From Lentzea atacamensis (GTDB lineage: Bacteria > Actinomycetota > Actinomycetes > Mycobacteriales > Pseudonocardiaceae), in assembly GCF_003269295.1 (NCBI RefSeq), contig NZ_QLTT01000002.1, positions 1,116,001 through 1,180,000 of the forward strand: a stretch of DNA of 64,000 bases. Reading direction: 5' to 3'. Each line of letters begins with the position of its first letter. Positions within the stretch are counted from its first letter, which is position 1. The position numbers were made by a program, and so were the translations under genes. Positions 36,687 to 47,800 of the stretch are shown here, in pieces. The notes beneath the pieces were generated by a model, which was not told the DNA's origin, ran no database searches, and worked only from the letters and a program-made list of their open reading frames with translations.

Positions 36687-36716
36687 GCCGGTGAGCACCT
36701 GGTGGTGCTCACCGGC
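36687..36716 (+). terminator. Terminator after the aldo/keto reductase
   Basis: GCCGGTGAGCACC pairs perfectly with GGTGCTCACCGGC over 13 bp around a TGGT loop, 7 bp past the stop codon. Confidence 0.8.
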
Positions 36717-36983
36717 ACACCGTTGCAGTCCCTGGTCGAACGCGATCTCGCCCCTTTCCCGCGTAGCAGTGGAATTCGGACAAGCGCAATTCTGATGTGT
36801 CCACGTGACGGGGAATTGTTGCAAAGCTGCCCGATGTTTTGAGCCCTCCCTTGGCGTGTGTCATTCCGGCGCTCGGTGACGGCAAGGAGCCGTTCAACTG
36901 ACGATCCGCCGTTCGCGTCAAGCCATGTAGCTTGATCGACGTCCGATAAGCGAGAGCGCATCGAATGGGCGAGAGCGCATCGA
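36717..36983. other. 267-bp intergenic region with tandem duplication
   Basis: No coding potential is seen here. The right end contains two direct copies of a 19-bp unit (GCGAGAGCGCATCGAATGG) at 36950-36968 and 36969-36986. Each contains an ATG, but in different frames. The second ATG (36984) is the possible start of the following membrane protein. Confidence 0.6.
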
Positions 36984-39224
36984 ATGTTCGGACTCGACTT
37001 GGGGGCTGTTGTGTTCTCGCGCGGTTTTCGTACCGTGCGCGCACCGTTCGCGGTGTGCGTGGTGACCACGGTGCTCGCGTTGTTTCCGTTGATCCACATC
37101 CAGACGTTCTACTTCTGGGATGACAGTGCCGCGGTGTTCGTGCCCGGCTGGTACCACATCGGCACCGAGCTGCTGGCCGGGCGGTTTCCCGCGCTTTCAC
37201 CGGACATGTGGCCCGGCGGCAACATCGCGGCCGAGGCCCAGCTCAGCCTGTGGAACCCGATCATGCTGGCCAACCACGTGCTGGTCGCGCTGATGCCCGA
37301 CGTGGCGGTGGCCGCCACAGTGGTCAAGATCGAGTTCATGGTGCTGATGGCACTCGGCGTCTACCTGCTGTGCCGCGAGTACGGCGCACGCCAGTGGCCG
37401 TCGGCGACGGTCGCGGTGCTGCTGCCGTTCGCGGGCTTCACGCTGTACTTCGACGCTTCCGCGTGGGCGATCAGCATGATCTCCTTCGCCTGGATCCCGC
37501 ACCTGTGGTGGGCGGCCCGCAAGTGCGCGGACGGCAGGCTGAACCCGGTGGTCCCGGTGTTCTTCGGAATCATGGCGATGACCTGCGGTAGCCCGTACGG
37601 CGCGTTGGGCGCCGCCGCGGTGGTGGCCTCCGTGCTCTTCGAACGGGCGGTGCAGCGCAGCTGGTCGTCGTGCGTGCGACTGCTGCTGATCGGCGTGGCG
37701 ATCGCGATGTCCGCCGTGGTCGTCTACGTCCCGCTCGTGCTCGCGGGCGAGGTCTCGTTCCGCGGCGACCGGTCGATCACCAACACCGGCTTCATGGTGG
37801 CCGCGCTCGGCGACCTGCTGAACCTGAGCTCGCCGACGTACACACCGAACGAGGCGTCGATCAACGGCCTGCGCCTGATGGTCCCCTACGCGTTCCTCGG
37901 CTGGTTCGTCCTGCCACTGCTGCCGTGGCTGCGGTGGTCCGCGGTCCGCGCGAACCTGCGGGCGAGGTTGGCGCTGTTCGCGTTCTGCGTCGGCTACGCG
38001 CTTTTCGCCACCGGTCCCGGTCAGGTGTGGCTCTTCCGCTGGCCCATGCGGGTCGTGGACTACGTGTACCTGCCGGTGTGCGTGTTCGTGGCGCTCGCGC
38101 TCTCGGCGGGCCTGCGCGCCGACCGGGTGCGCCGTCGTGCGTTCGGTACCGCGGTCCTGATCGGCATCCAGGCCGTGCTCGCCTTCTCCGCGACGCCGGA
38201 GCAGGCCGGGCGCCATGCCGCTGCCGCGGTGATCCTCGCCGGCCTGTCGGCGTCCGCGGTGTTCGTCGCCCTGCACCGGGAACGACTGCTGCCCGTCGTG
38301 CTGACGCTGGGCACCGCCGTGGTGCTCTTCGCACAGCTGACCTGGTACCCGATCAACGCGTCGTTCACCGCCTATCGGTTGCCGCACAACGTCCAGCAAC
38401 TGCGCGACCGGTTCGCGGGGTACGAGGGCAACACGTTCACCGTGTCCCACGTGTCGCCGGGTGACCCGCACACGCATCCTGACGGTCTGTGGCGCGACAT
38501 GCTTGTCGGCAGCATGTACGAGGTCGCCGGGGTGACGAGCCTGAACTCCTACACCGGCATGGGTTACGCGCCCCTCAACAACGGCCTGTGCATGCACCCG
38601 TCCGGCGCTACCTGTCCCGAGGCGTTCCACCGCCTGTTCGCGGTCGACCCCGAGACCGGGGTACCGGTCGCCGACCTGCTGCGAGTGCAGAACGTGGTGG
38701 TGCGCAACGGTTTCGTGCCCAACGGGGAAGCCGACGAGCCGCCCGCCGGCTGGCAGGTGCTCTCACGCGACGAGCACGCGACCGTGTTCCGCCGTGCCGC
38801 GCCGCTGCCGTGGCCGCAGGGCCGGGTGTCGTGGACCTCGCCCGGCCTCGAAGTTCTCGACGACCGCCGGCAACCGAGACGCCCGGACGAGGAGATCCAC
38901 TACCGGGGCGAGGGCACGGTAACCCTGGCCGCGCTCGCCTGGCCGGGCGTGACCGCCTCTGTCGACGGGAAGGACGTGCCGGTGCGGCGCGGTCCGATGG
39001 GCATCATCACCGTCGACCTGCCGAAGTCCAGCGACGGCGCGACGCTGCGACTCGGGTTCTCGCCTCCCGGGTTCTCCTACGGGATCCCGTTGCTCGCGGG
39101 TGCAGTGCTGCTGGGTCTGCTGCACGGTCTGGCGTACCGGATGAAGCGCCGCAGGCGGCCCGATGAGCTCGCGAGCACCACCGGGCCCGCACCCGCGCCA
39201 CGTGATCTGGTCACCACTCGCTAG
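36984..39224 (+). CDS. Large polytopic membrane protein (YfhO/GT-C-like)
   Basis: The 746-residue protein has about 12 hydrophobic segments in its first 470 residues, then an extracytoplasmic C-terminal domain and a last membrane span (GIPLLAGAVLLGLLHGLAY) before a basic tail. An acidic pair in an early external loop (FYFWDDSAA) and the overall layout resemble GT-C-fold glycosyltransferases or YfhO-type proteins, which act with lipid-linked sugars; this is a tentative match. The start is uncertain: ATG 36984 lies in a tandem repeat, while GTG 37011 has GGGGG 6 nt upstream. It is probably a single-gene unit involved in envelope glycan assembly. Confidence 0.7.
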   Translation: MFGLDLGAVVFSRGFRTVRAPFAVCVVTTVLALFPLIHIQTFYFWDDSAAVFVPGWYHIGTELLAGRFPALSPDMWPGGNIAAEAQLSLWNPIMLANHVLVALMPDVAVAATVVKIEFMVLMALGVYLLCREYGARQWPSATVAVLLPFAGFTLYFDASAWAISMISFAWIPHLWWAARKCADGRLNPVVPVFFGIMAMTCGSPYGALGAAAVVASVLFERAVQRSWSSCVRLLLIGVAIAMSAVVVYVPLVLAGEVSFRGDRSITNTGFMVAALGDLLNLSSPTYTPNEASINGLRLMVPYAFLGWFVLPLLPWLRWSAVRANLRARLALFAFCVGYALFATGPGQVWLFRWPMRVVDYVYLPVCVFVALALSAGLRADRVRRRAFGTAVLIGIQAVLAFSATPEQAGRHAAAAVILAGLSASAVFVALHRERLLPVVLTLGTAVVLFAQLTWYPINASFTAYRLPHNVQQLRDRFAGYEGNTFTVSHVSPGDPHTHPDGLWRDMLVGSMYEVAGVTSLNSYTGMGYAPLNNGLCMHPSGATCPEAFHRLFAVDPETGVPVADLLRVQNVVVRNGFVPNGEADEPPAGWQVLSRDEHATVFRRAAPLPWPQGRVSWTSPGLEVLDDRRQPRRPDEEIHYRGEGTVTLAALAWPGVTASVDGKDVPVRRGPMGIITVDLPKSSDGATLRLGFSPPGFSYGIPLLAGAVLLGLLHGLAYRMKRRRRPDELASTTGPAPAPRDLVTTR

Positions 39225-39234
39225 CGAGGCTTCA

Positions 39235-39417
39235 TCAGTCCTCGAAGTCGTCCTCGTCGTCGCGCGCCAGGTAGGTGGCGAGCCGTTCGACGGCCGTCTC
39301 GAAGTCCGGGTTGGCATCGACGAACGAGCGGAGCTTGTCGGCGAGCCACGCGAGGGTGACCTCCTCCTCGCCGCGCCGCTTCTCGAGCTCTTCGATGCCG
39401 CGATCGGTGTGGTACAT
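39235..39417 (-). CDS. DUF6104 family small protein
   Basis: The 60-residue acidic protein reads MYHTDRGIEELEKRRGEEEV and continues WLADKLRSFVDANPDFETAVERLATYLAR, the conserved pattern of the actinobacterial DUF6104 family. Its function is unknown. The ATG at 39415-39417 has AGGAGT 8 nt upstream. In many actinobacteria this family lies downstream of kgd, as here. A terminator with a T run separates the two, so it may depend on read-through or its own promoter. Confidence 0.88.
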   Translation of the reverse strand: MYHTDRGIEELEKRRGEEEVTLAWLADKLRSFVDANPDFETAVERLATYLARDDEDDFED

Positions 39418-39446
39418 GGCAGAAACTCCTGTGTGGGCTGAGAAAA

Positions 39447-39482
39447 CGAGCCGCCGGACCCTGTTCAGGGCCCGGCGGCTCG
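39447..39482 (-). terminator. kgd terminator with T tract
   Basis: On the minus strand CCGGCGGCTCG and its mate CGAGCCGCCGG form an 11-bp stem with an additional inner CCCTG/CAGGG pairing, followed by TTTTC. It is a classical intrinsic terminator starting 18 bp after the kgd stop. Confidence 0.85.
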
Positions 39483-39499
39483 TCTCGGTCAAACGGTGA

Positions 39500-42400
39500 T
39501 CACTCGAAGGCGCGGGTGATGATCTCGCGCTGCTCGACCTCGTGGACCTTGCTCGAGCCGGCCGACGGGGCGGCCATCGGACGGCGCGACACGCGGCGGA
39601 CGGTGCCCAGGTGCTCGGGCAGCAGCTCCGGCAGGGCCAGGCCGTAGAACGGCCAGGCGCCCTGGTTCGCCGGCTCCTCCTGCACCCAGCGGACGTCCTT
39701 CGCGTTCGGGTAGCGCTCCAGGGTCTCGGTCAGCTTGCGGGCCGGGACCGGGTAGAGCTGCTCGACACGCACGATCGCCACGTCGCCGCCGCCGCGCTTC
39801 TCGCGCTCGGCGTGCAGCTCGTAGGAGATCTTGCCGCTGCACAGCAGGACCTTCGTGACCGCGTTCGGGTCCTTGATCGTCGGGTCGTCGATCACGGACT
39901 GGAAGCGGTCGTTGATGAACTCGTCCGTCCCGCTGACCGCGGCCTTGAGACGCAGCATCGACTTCGGCGTGAACACCACGAGCGGGCGGTCGACGCCGTC
40001 GAGGGCGTGGCGGCGCAGCAGGTGGAAGTAGTTCGCCGGGGTCGACGGCACCGCGACGGTCATGGAGCCCTCGGCGCACAGCTGCAGCCAGCGCTCGATG
40101 CGGCCCGACGTGTGGTCGGGGCCCTGGCCCTCGTGGCCGTGCGGCAGCAGGATCACGACGTCGGAACGCTGACCCCACTTGGCCTCACCGGACGAGATGA
40201 ACTCGTCGATGATCGGCTGCGCGCCGTTGACGAAGTCACCGAACTGCGCCTCCCACAGCACCAGCGCCTGCGGGTTCGCGACCGAGTAGCCGTACTCGAA
40301 GCCGAGCGCGGCGAACTCCGAGAGCACCGAGTCGTAGACCATGAACTTGCCCTGGTCCGGCGACAGGTTCTGCAGCGGCGTGTACTCCTCGCCGGTCTTG
40401 CGGTCGATCAGGGTCGCGTGGCGCTGCACGAACGTGCCGCGGCGCGAGTCCTGGCCGGCCAGGCGGATCTTGCGACCCTCCAGCGCGAGCGAGCCGAACG
40501 CGAGCAGCTCGGCGAACGCCCAGTCGATGCCGCCCTCGCGCGCCATCTTCGCGCGGCGCTCCAGCACCGGCTTGACGCGCGCGTGCGGCGTGAAGCCCTC
40601 CGGCAGGTTCACGTGGGCGTCGGCGATGTGCTCCAGCACCTCACGCGTGATGCCGGTGGGCAGCTTCGCCGGGACCTGCTGCTCGGCCTCCACCGACGGG
40701 CTGACCGTCACCGGGTGCTTCTCGAGCTCGCGGACCTCGTTGAAGACGTGCTCCAGCTGGCTGGAGAAGTCCTGCAGCGCCTTCTCGGCCTCTTCGACCG
40801 TGATGTCGCCGCGGCCGATCAGGGCCTCGGTGTAGGTCTTGCGGACCGAGCGCTTCTGGTCGATCACGTCGTACATCGCCGGCTGCGTCATCGAGGGGTC
40901 GTCGCCCTCGTTGTGGCCGCGGCGGCGGTAGCAGACCATGTCGATCACGACGTCCTTGTGGAACGCCTGGCGGTAGTCGACGGCCAGCTTCGCGACCCAG
41001 TAGCAGGCCTCGGGGTCGTCACCGTTCACGTGGAAGACCGGCGAGCCGATCATCTTCGCGACGTCGGTCGAGTACTTCGAGGACCGCGAGTGCTCCGGCG
41101 CGGTGGTGAAGCCGACCTGGTTGTTGACGACGATGTGGACCGTGCCACCGGTGCGGTAGCCGCGGACGAGCGCGAGGTTCAGCGTCTCGGCCACGACACC
41201 CTGGCCCGCGAACGCCGCGTCACCGTGCAGGGCGACCGGCAGGACGGGGAAGAAGTCGCCGCCGCGGTCGATCAGGTCCTGCTTGGCGCGCACGATGCCC
41301 TCGAGCACCGGGTCGACGGCCTCGAGGTGCGACGGGTTCGCGGTCAGCGACACCTTGGTCTCGCCGTCACCGAACATGCGGAAGTACTTGCCCTCGGCAC
41401 CGAGGTGGTACTTCACGTCGCCGGAGCCGTGCGCCTGGCCGGGGTCGAGGTTGCCCTCGAACTCGCGGAAGATCTGCGAGATCGGCTTGCCGACGATGTT
41501 CGCGAGCACGTTCAGGCGGCCGCGGTGCGGCATGCCGATGACGACCTCGTCGAGCTCGTGCTCGGCGGCCTTGTCGAGCACCGCGTCGAGCAGCGGGATG
41601 ACGGTCTCGCCGCCCTCCAGCGAGAAGCGCTTCTGGCCGACGTACTTGGTCTGAAGGAACGTCTCGAACGCCTCAGCCGCGTTCAGCTTGCTGAGGATGT
41701 ACTTCTGCACGGTGGCCGGTGGCTTCTCGTGCGGAACCTCGACGCGCTCCTGGATCCACTGCCGCTCTTCCGGCTCCAGGATGTGCATGTACTCGACGCC
41801 GACCGTGCGGCAGTACGAGTTGCGCAGCACGCCCAGGATGTCGCGGAGCTTCATCCGCTCCTTGCCGGCGAAGCCGCCGACCGGGAACTCGCGGTCCAGG
41901 TCCCACAGCGTGAGGCCGTGGCTCAGGACGTCGAGGTCCGCGTGGCTGCGCTGGCGGTAGTTCAGCGGGTCCGTGTCCGCCATCAGGTGACCGCGGGTGC
42001 GGAACGCGTCGATCAGCTCGATCACGCGGGCGGTCTTGTCGACAGCGCCCTCTGGGATGTCGGCGACCCAGCGGATCGGCTCGTAGGGCAGCCGCAGCGA
42101 CGCGAAGATGTCGTCGTAGAAGCCGTCCTCGCCGAGCAGCAGCTGGTGCACGCGCTTGAGGAACTCGCCCGACTCCGCGCCCTGGATGATGCGGTGGTCG
42201 TACGTGCTGGTCAGCGTGATGATCTTGCTGACGCCCATGTCGGTGAGCGCCTGCTCGCTGGTGCCCTGGAAGTGCGCGGGGTACTCCATGGCGCCGACAC
42301 CGATGATCGCGCCCTGACCGGCCTGCAGCCGCGGCACCGAGTGGTTCGTGCCGATGGTGCCGGGGTTGGTCAGCGAGATCGTGGTGCCGGAGAAGTCGTC

Positions 42401-43177
42401 GGTCGTGAGCGAGCCTGCCCGAGCCTTGCGGATCAGGTCCTCGTAGGCCTGCCAGAACTGCGTGAACGTCATGTTCTCGCAGCCCTTGACCGACGCGACC
42501 ACCAGCGTGCGCTGGCCGTCCTTGCCGGGCAGGTCGATCGCGAGACCGAAGTTCACGTGCTCCGGCGTGACGACGAACGGCTTGCCGTCGACCTCGGCGT
42601 AGTGCCGGTTCATGTTCGGGTAGGCCTGCAGCGCCCGCACCACCGCGTAGCCGATGACGTGCGTGAAGGAGACCTTCCCGCCGCGCGTCCGCTTCAGGTG
42701 GTTGTTGATGACGATGCGGTTGTCGGCCAACAGCTTGGCGGGCACGGCGCGCACGCTGGTCGCGGTCGGAACGGTGAGCGACAGCTCCATGTTCTTCGCG
42801 ATCGCGGCGGCGGCACCGCGCAGCTGCTTCTGCTCGGGCTGCGCGCTCTGCGTGACCGGCTTGGCCTTCGCGGCCTGCTGGGGCGCGGGCTTGCCGGTCT
42901 GCGGCAGCGTGGCCGCGGGCTTGGGCTGTGCGGCCGGCTTGGACGCGGCGGGCGCTGCCTTGCCGTTGTCGGCGGCAGGCGGCGTCACGGTGGCGGTGGC
43001 CGTGGAGCCACCCGCGCTGGCCGTGGCGGTTCCGTTGCCGCCCGCACGCTTGTAGTCGGCAAAGAAGTCATGCCATGCCGGGTCTACGGATGACGGGTCC
43101 GCGAGGAACTGCTCGTACATCTCCTCGACGAGCCACTCGTTCGGCCCGAATTGTGACGCAGGACTGCTGCTGGACAC
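39500..43177 (-). CDS. kgd: Multifunctional 2-oxoglutarate decarboxylase / dehydrogenase E1-E2
   Basis: This is the actinobacterial TCA-cycle enzyme that fuses a succinyltransferase E2-like domain to a thiamine-diphosphate E1 domain. The first 40 residues ([19 protein letters not shown]) are the usual start. A long Ala/Pro/Lys linker replaces the lipoyl domain. The E2 core carries the catalytic [12 protein letters not shown]. The E1 part contains [26 protein letters not shown] and VNNQVGFTT for ThDP binding. The length of 1,225 residues matches Kgd/SucA of mycobacteria. The GTG at 43175-43177 is the start; the ribosome-binding site is weak. It works with E3 encoded elsewhere. Confidence 0.97.
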   Translation of the reverse strand: MSSSSPASQFGPNEWLVEEMYEQFLADPSSVDPAWHDFFADYKRAGGNGTATASAGGSTATATVTPPAADNGKAAPAASKPAAQPKPAATLPQTGKPAPQQAAKAKPVTQSAQPEQKQLRGAAAAIAKNMELSLTVPTATSVRAVPAKLLADNRIVINNHLKRTRGGKVSFTHVIGYAVVRALQAYPNMNRHYAEVDGKPFVVTPEHVNFGLAIDLPGKDGQRTLVVASVKGCENMTFTQFWQAYEDLIRKARAGSLTTDDFSGTTISLTNPGTIGTNHSVPRLQAGQGAIIGVGAMEYPAHFQGTSEQALTDMGVSKIITLTSTYDHRIIQGAESGEFLKRVHQLLLGEDGFYDDIFASLRLPYEPIRWVADIPEGAVDKTARVIELIDAFRTRGHLMADTDPLNYRQRSHADLDVLSHGLTLWDLDREFPVGGFAGKERMKLRDILGVLRNSYCRTVGVEYMHILEPEERQWIQERVEVPHEKPPATVQKYILSKLNAAEAFETFLQTKYVGQKRFSLEGGETVIPLLDAVLDKAAEHELDEVVIGMPHRGRLNVLANIVGKPISQIFREFEGNLDPGQAHGSGDVKYHLGAEGKYFRMFGDGETKVSLTANPSHLEAVDPVLEGIVRAKQDLIDRGGDFFPVLPVALHGDAAFAGQGVVAETLNLALVRGYRTGGTVHIVVNNQVGFTTAPEHSRSSKYSTDVAKMIGSPVFHVNGDDPEACYWVAKLAVDYRQAFHKDVVIDMVCYRRRGHNEGDDPSMTQPAMYDVIDQKRSVRKTYTEALIGRGDITVEEAEKALQDFSSQLEHVFNEVRELEKHPVTVSPSVEAEQQVPAKLPTGITREVLEHIADAHVNLPEGFTPHARVKPVLERRAKMAREGGIDWAFAELLAFGSLALEGRKIRLAGQDSRRGTFVQRHATLIDRKTGEEYTPLQNLSPDQGKFMVYDSVLSEFAALGFEYGYSVANPQALVLWEAQFGDFVNGAQPIIDEFISSGEAKWGQRSDVVILLPHGHEGQGPDHTSGRIERWLQLCAEGSMTVAVPSTPANYFHLLRRHALDGVDRPLVVFTPKSMLRLKAAVSGTDEFINDRFQSVIDDPTIKDPNAVTKVLLCSGKISYELHAEREKRGGGDVAIVRVEQLYPVPARKLTETLERYPNAKDVRWVQEEPANQGAWPFYGLALPELLPEHLGTVRRVSRRPMAAPSAGSSKVHEVEQREIITRAFE

Positions 43178-43505
43178 GGCTGGCGCTCGCCTCTATCCAT
43201 CTCGCTCTTGGTGTTGACTCATGCGGTAGTCAGGCTAGTCCCCCTGGCCCGGGCCTTCACACGCTGGAGGCATCTGGCAAGGAGTGCTCTGTCACAGGAT
43301 CGATCAGGACGGGCCCGTCGTCACCCGTAGTTGAGCAATTCTTGATGTGCGTCTCACTACGTCCCCCTCTCTTTCGGGCAATGCCCACGGAGCCGTTGGA
43401 CGGGCATACGCACCGAGTGCAGTGATCAGTTCACGATAGGTACAACAACCGCATCCCGCCGATTGATCCTGCCGACCAGGCCGGCCGATCTTGCCCGGCT
43501 CCCGG
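43178..43505. other. 328-bp intergenic region upstream of kgd
   Basis: This region lies between the end of the ATP-grasp gene and the kgd start, both on the minus strand. It should contain the kgd promoter, but I could not identify a convincing -35/-10 pair. No coding sequence or RNA is recognised. Confidence 0.5.
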
Positions 43506-44345
43506 TCAGGCCAGTGAACGCTCGATCGACGCGGTCATGGCTGTCACGAACTCCTCCCTGGTCCGTTCCGGTGTCCGGTCCAGCGACAGGTACGGGTTCA
43601 GGTCCTCCAGCTCGACCAGCAGCAGGTCTCCCGACTGCGTGCGGCACGCGTCCACGCGCTGGATGCCGTGGTCGAGGCTGTTCCAGTCGATGAACGTCTG
43701 CGCGAACTCCAGATCCGCGGTGGTGGGGGTGTACCAGGTGAGCTCCCAGCGGTGGGCCGGGTCCGGTGCGTGCAGGGCGTACTGGAAGTCGTGGTCGACG
43801 AAGTAGAACGACACCTCGTACCGGAAATCGATCTTGGGCTGGATGAGGACGTCGGCGTTGTCGATCGCTTTGTCCGCGAGCCTCGCCGGCAGGGCGTCGC
43901 GGGACACGAACTCCAGGCCGTGGGAGTCGGCGCCGGTTTTGGGCTTCACGACGTACTCGTCTGTCCGTGGGAGGCGGTCCAGGTGTTGCGGGGAGTCGAT
44001 CGTGGGGATGACCGGGTAGCCCTCGACGGTCAGGTCGACCAGGTACTGCTTGCCTGCCATGTCGGCATTGCCGGTCAGCGGGTTGTAGACGCGTTGGCCG
44101 GTGGTCCTGGCCTGCTCCCGGAAGTGGCGGTAGGCCTCCGGGTAGTCGATCACCGGGCCGCTGTTGCGGATTACGGCGGTGTCGAAGCCGGCCATGAGTT
44201 GCGCGGCGTCTGTCGGGTGGCAGATGGCCAGGTCGAAGGTCTTGCGGAGCTCTGAGGTCAGGTAGATGTCCTCGTCGCAGTAGCGCCTGCCCTTGGCCGG
44301 GTAGGTCAGGTCCGAGACGTAGAGGACGGTGGGGCGGGACGGCAT
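43506..44345 (-). CDS. ATP-grasp-like protein
   Basis: The 279-residue protein has the segment order of ATP-grasp ligases of the RimK/GshB type: an N-terminal Rossmann-like part (VLYVSDLTYPAKGRRYCDE), a nucleotide-binding strand TDEYVVKPKTGADSHGLEFV, and a metal-binding end in GDLLLVELEDLNPYLSL. Such enzymes join a carboxylate to an amine using ATP. The substrate is unknown. Actinobacterial relatives occur in small peptide or RiPP pathways, but none is seen here. The ATG at 44343-44345 has AAGGAG about 9 nt upstream. The long frame extending into the ABC transporter gene is a shadow. Confidence 0.75.
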   Translation of the reverse strand: MPSRPTVLYVSDLTYPAKGRRYCDEDIYLTSELRKTFDLAICHPTDAAQLMAGFDTAVIRNSGPVIDYPEAYRHFREQARTTGQRVYNPLTGNADMAGKQYLVDLTVEGYPVIPTIDSPQHLDRLPRTDEYVVKPKTGADSHGLEFVSRDALPARLADKAIDNADVLIQPKIDFRYEVSFYFVDHDFQYALHAPDPAHRWELTWYTPTTADLEFAQTFIDWNSLDHGIQRVDACRTQSGDLLLVELEDLNPYLSLDRTPERTREEFVTAMTASIERSLA

Positions 44346-44803
44346 GACGTGGGCTCCTTGACCTGGCTGGTCCGGGGAGTTGGTTTCTACGTCATGGGGT
44401 GGGGCGGTGACGAGGGTTCGTGGCGGGGGCCACGGTTGGCGACCGCGCGGGGTCGGCTTGTGGTGGGGTGCGCCAGGTGGCTCAGGTCGCGTTGCGAGTG
44501 TGGGTGCGTTGGTCGGGTTCGGCTTGTGGTGGCGGGTTTCGGTTGGCCACCTGTCCGGGGTCGGCTTGTGGTGGCGGGCGCCCGTTGGCAACCGCGCGGG
44601 TCGGCTTGGGCGGGCTGGCGCCGGTTCGCCTGCGTGCGTGGGCACGTCGGGGCGGCCGGGTTGCCGGACTACCGCGTGCGCGGCGGTGCAATGCCCTGTC
44701 CGGCTCGGCTTCGCCTTCGCGGTCGGGCAGCCAGGCTTCGCCTGCGCCGCGAGTTGGGGGTGGGGCTGCGCGGCTCGGCATCGCCGCCTGGGCGCGCGGT
44801 TGG
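44346..44803. repeat. 458-bp intergenic region with degenerate repeats
   Basis: No gene is seen. At least three imperfect copies of a unit containing GTTGGCnACC and GGTCGGCTTGTGGTGG occur near 44435-44480, 44515-44595 and 44585-44620, followed by GGCTTCGCC repeats near 44705-44755. On the minus strand this gives repeated His-His-Lys-Pro-Thr-Pro in a frame that is not a real protein. It looks like locally expanded GC-rich sequence. Confidence 0.55.
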
Positions 44804-47800
44804 TCAGGCGGCGGCTTCTGGGGTGCCGTGGCGCCAAAGGCGGGCGTAGGCGCCGTTGGATGCCAAGAGGTCGGCGTGGGTGCCCTGTTCGACTATGCGG
44901 CCGTTGGCCAGGACGACTATGCGGTCGGCTTTTGCCGCTGTGGCCAGGCGGTGGGCCACCACGAAGGTGGTGCGGGTGCCCGTCAGGTGGTCGCTGGCGG
45001 CCAGGACGGCGGACTCGGTGGCCGGGTCCAGGGCGGCGGTGGCCTCGTCCAGCAGGAGGAGGTCCGGGTTCACCAGTTCGGCGCGGGCCAGGGCCAGGAG
45101 TTGGCGTTGGCCCGCGGAGAGGTGGTTGCCGCGTTCGCCCACCGGTTGGTGGAAGCCGTTGGGGAGGGTGGCGACCATCGGGAGGGCGCCTACGGCTGCT
45201 ACGGCTTGCTGGATTTCTTCTCTTGTGGCGGTGGGGCGGCCGTAGGCGACGTTCTCGGCCACGTCGCCGCCGAAGAGGTGGGCCTCCTGGGGGACCACGC
45301 CCAGGCGTTGGCGGTAGGACGAGAGGTCGTAGGTGCGGATGTCCACGCCGTCGACCTGGACGGAGCCGGTGGTGGCGTCGTAGAAGCGGGCGATCAGCTT
45401 CACCAGGGTGGACTTGCCGGCGCCGGTTTCGCCCACGAGGGCGACGGTTTCGCCGGGGTTGACGTGGAGGGACACGTTGTCCAGGGCCGGGTGGTCGGCG
45501 CCCTGGTAGGTGAAGGAGACGTTGCGCAGTTCCACCTCGCCGCGCAGGCGGGGCGGGACCGGGATTGGGGTCGCCGGGGGTTCGACCGTGCTCGGGGTGC
45601 GCAGGAGGTCGCCGATTCGGCGCAGGCCCACGCGGGCCTGCTGGTAGCCGTCGAAGACGCCGGAGAGTTGCTGGATCGGGCTGAAGAACAGGCCCAGGTA
45701 GAGCAGGAAGGCCAGGAGGACGCCCGGAGTCAGCGTGCCGGTGGCCACCCGGTGGGCGCCTACGGCGAGGACCACGGCTTGGGCCACGCCGGAGAGCATT
45801 GCCACGAAGGGGAAGTAGGTGGCGATGTAGCGCTGGGCGCGCAGGCGGGTGCGGCGGTAGGCGTCGCTGCGTTCGGCGAAGGCTTCCGCCGAGTGGCGTT
45901 CGCGGGTGTAGGCCTGGGAGACGCGCAGACCCGAGACGTTCTCCTGGAGGTCGGCGTTGACGGCGCTCACCCGCTCGCGGGCTTCGGCGTAGGCGGTGGA
46001 GGCGAGGCGCTGGAAGATCACCGTGGCGACGGCCAGGAGTGGCAGGACGGACAGGGCGATCAGGGCCAGGGACGCGTCGGTGATCACCAGGGCCGCGGTG
46101 ATGCCCACGACCGTGATGAGGCTGATCACCGCGGTGACGAGGCCGGTCTGCAGGAACGTCGAGAGGGCGTCGACGTCCGTCGTCATCCTCGTCATGATGC
46201 GGCCGGCCATCTCGCGCTCGTAGTAGTCGAGGCCCAGGCGTTGCAGGTGGGCGTAGCTGCGGACGCGGAGCAGGTAGAGCAGGCGTTCGCCCAGGCGGGC
46301 GGCGAACACGGTGCTGCCCGTCGTGGTCAGCCAGCCGATCACCACCAGGCCCACGCCCATGGCGACCGCCTGCCACAGGGTGGAGGTGGTGCCTGTCACC
46401 ACGCCGCCGTCGACGCCAAGGCGGACCAGCGCCGGCAGGCCCATGCCCACCAGCGCGTCCAGCACGACCAGGGCGGCCACGGCGGCCAAGGCCCAGCGGA
46501 CCGGGCGCAGCAGGCTCGCCAGGCGGAAGCTCGGATCGGGTGCCTGCGGGTCTTCGCCGTGCAGGACCGGAGCCTCGGTGGCGGGCGGCAGCGCGCGCAC
46601 CTTGGCCAGCAGTTCCGGGGTGGGCGGGCCGCCCGCCAGTGCCGACATGCCGCCGCCACCGCCTCCCCGGCGGCCGGACGCGGCGGGAGCAGTGGTCCTG
46701 GCTTCGTCGATCAGGCGCTGGTCCAGCGTCTCCTGGGACAACGTGGGCCACAGTTCGCCTGTCGCCACGGGTGGGGTGGACTCGATCGCCTCGTCCGGGC
46801 CCGCCAGCAGGTCGCGGTAGAGGGGGCAGCGAGCGGTCAGCTCCTCGTGGGTGCCGACGTCGACCACGCGGCCCGCGTCGAGGACCGCGATCCGGTCGGC
46901 CAGGGACAGCGTCGAGCGTCTGTGGGCCACCAGCAGGGTCGTGCGGTTCGCCGTCACCGAGGCCAGCGTCGCGTGGATCGCGGCTTCCGTCGCGTTGTCC
47001 ACGGCGGACGTGGCGTCGTCCAGCAACAGCACCCGCGGGTCCGAGAGGAGAGCGCGAGCGAGGGCCACGCGCTGGCGTTGACCGCCGGAGAGGGTCAGGC
47101 CGCGTTCGCCCACCACCGTGTCGTAGCCGAGCGGCAGGGCCTCGATGAAGTCGTGCGCCTCCGCTGCCTTCGCGGCGCGCTCCACTTCCTCACGGGACGC
47201 GGTGGGGCGGCCGTACGCGATGTTCGCGAACACCGTGTCGGAAAAGAGGAAAGCCTCCTCGAAGACGACACCCACCGCACCGCGCAACGACTCCAGGCGC
47301 AGCGTGCGGACGTCGGCGCCACCCACCCGGACGGCACCGGAGTGCACGTCGTAGAAACGGGGCAGCAGCAACGAAACCGTGGACTTGCCGGAACCCGCGG
47401 TACCGACCAGCGCCAGCGTCTCGCCCGGCTCCACGGAGATCGAGAAGTCCTGCAGCACCGGCTCGCTGCGGGTGTAGCCGAACGTCACGTCCGAGAACGA
47501 GATGCCGAGCGGGCCGTCCGGCACCTCGTCGGGGCCGTCCCGCACGTCCGGCTGCGAGTCGATCAGCTCGTAGACCCGCTCCACCCCGGCGCGCGCCAGC
47601 TGCGCGGACACCACCAGGCCGGACAGGATCCTGGTCGGGCCTACGAGGTTCGCCACGTACGTCGTGAACGCCAGGAACGTGCCCAGCGTGACCTCACCGT
47701 GCAACGCCAGCCAGCCGCCCAGCGCCAGTACGCCGACCTGGCCGAGCAACGGCAGCGCGGTGACGGTCGCGAGCGGCCGCGACGTCAGCCGGGCAGCGCG

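Noticed and set aside
39542-43093. 1,183-codon open frame antisense to kgd
   Set aside because: It is a shadow of GC-rich codons in the real gene, with Arg/Val/Leu-biased composition and no domains.
43506-46751. Long minus-strand frame running from the ABC exporter region into the ATP-grasp gene
   Set aside because: Only the part after ATG 44345 is protein-like. The upstream part is an off-frame reading of the exporter and repeat region.
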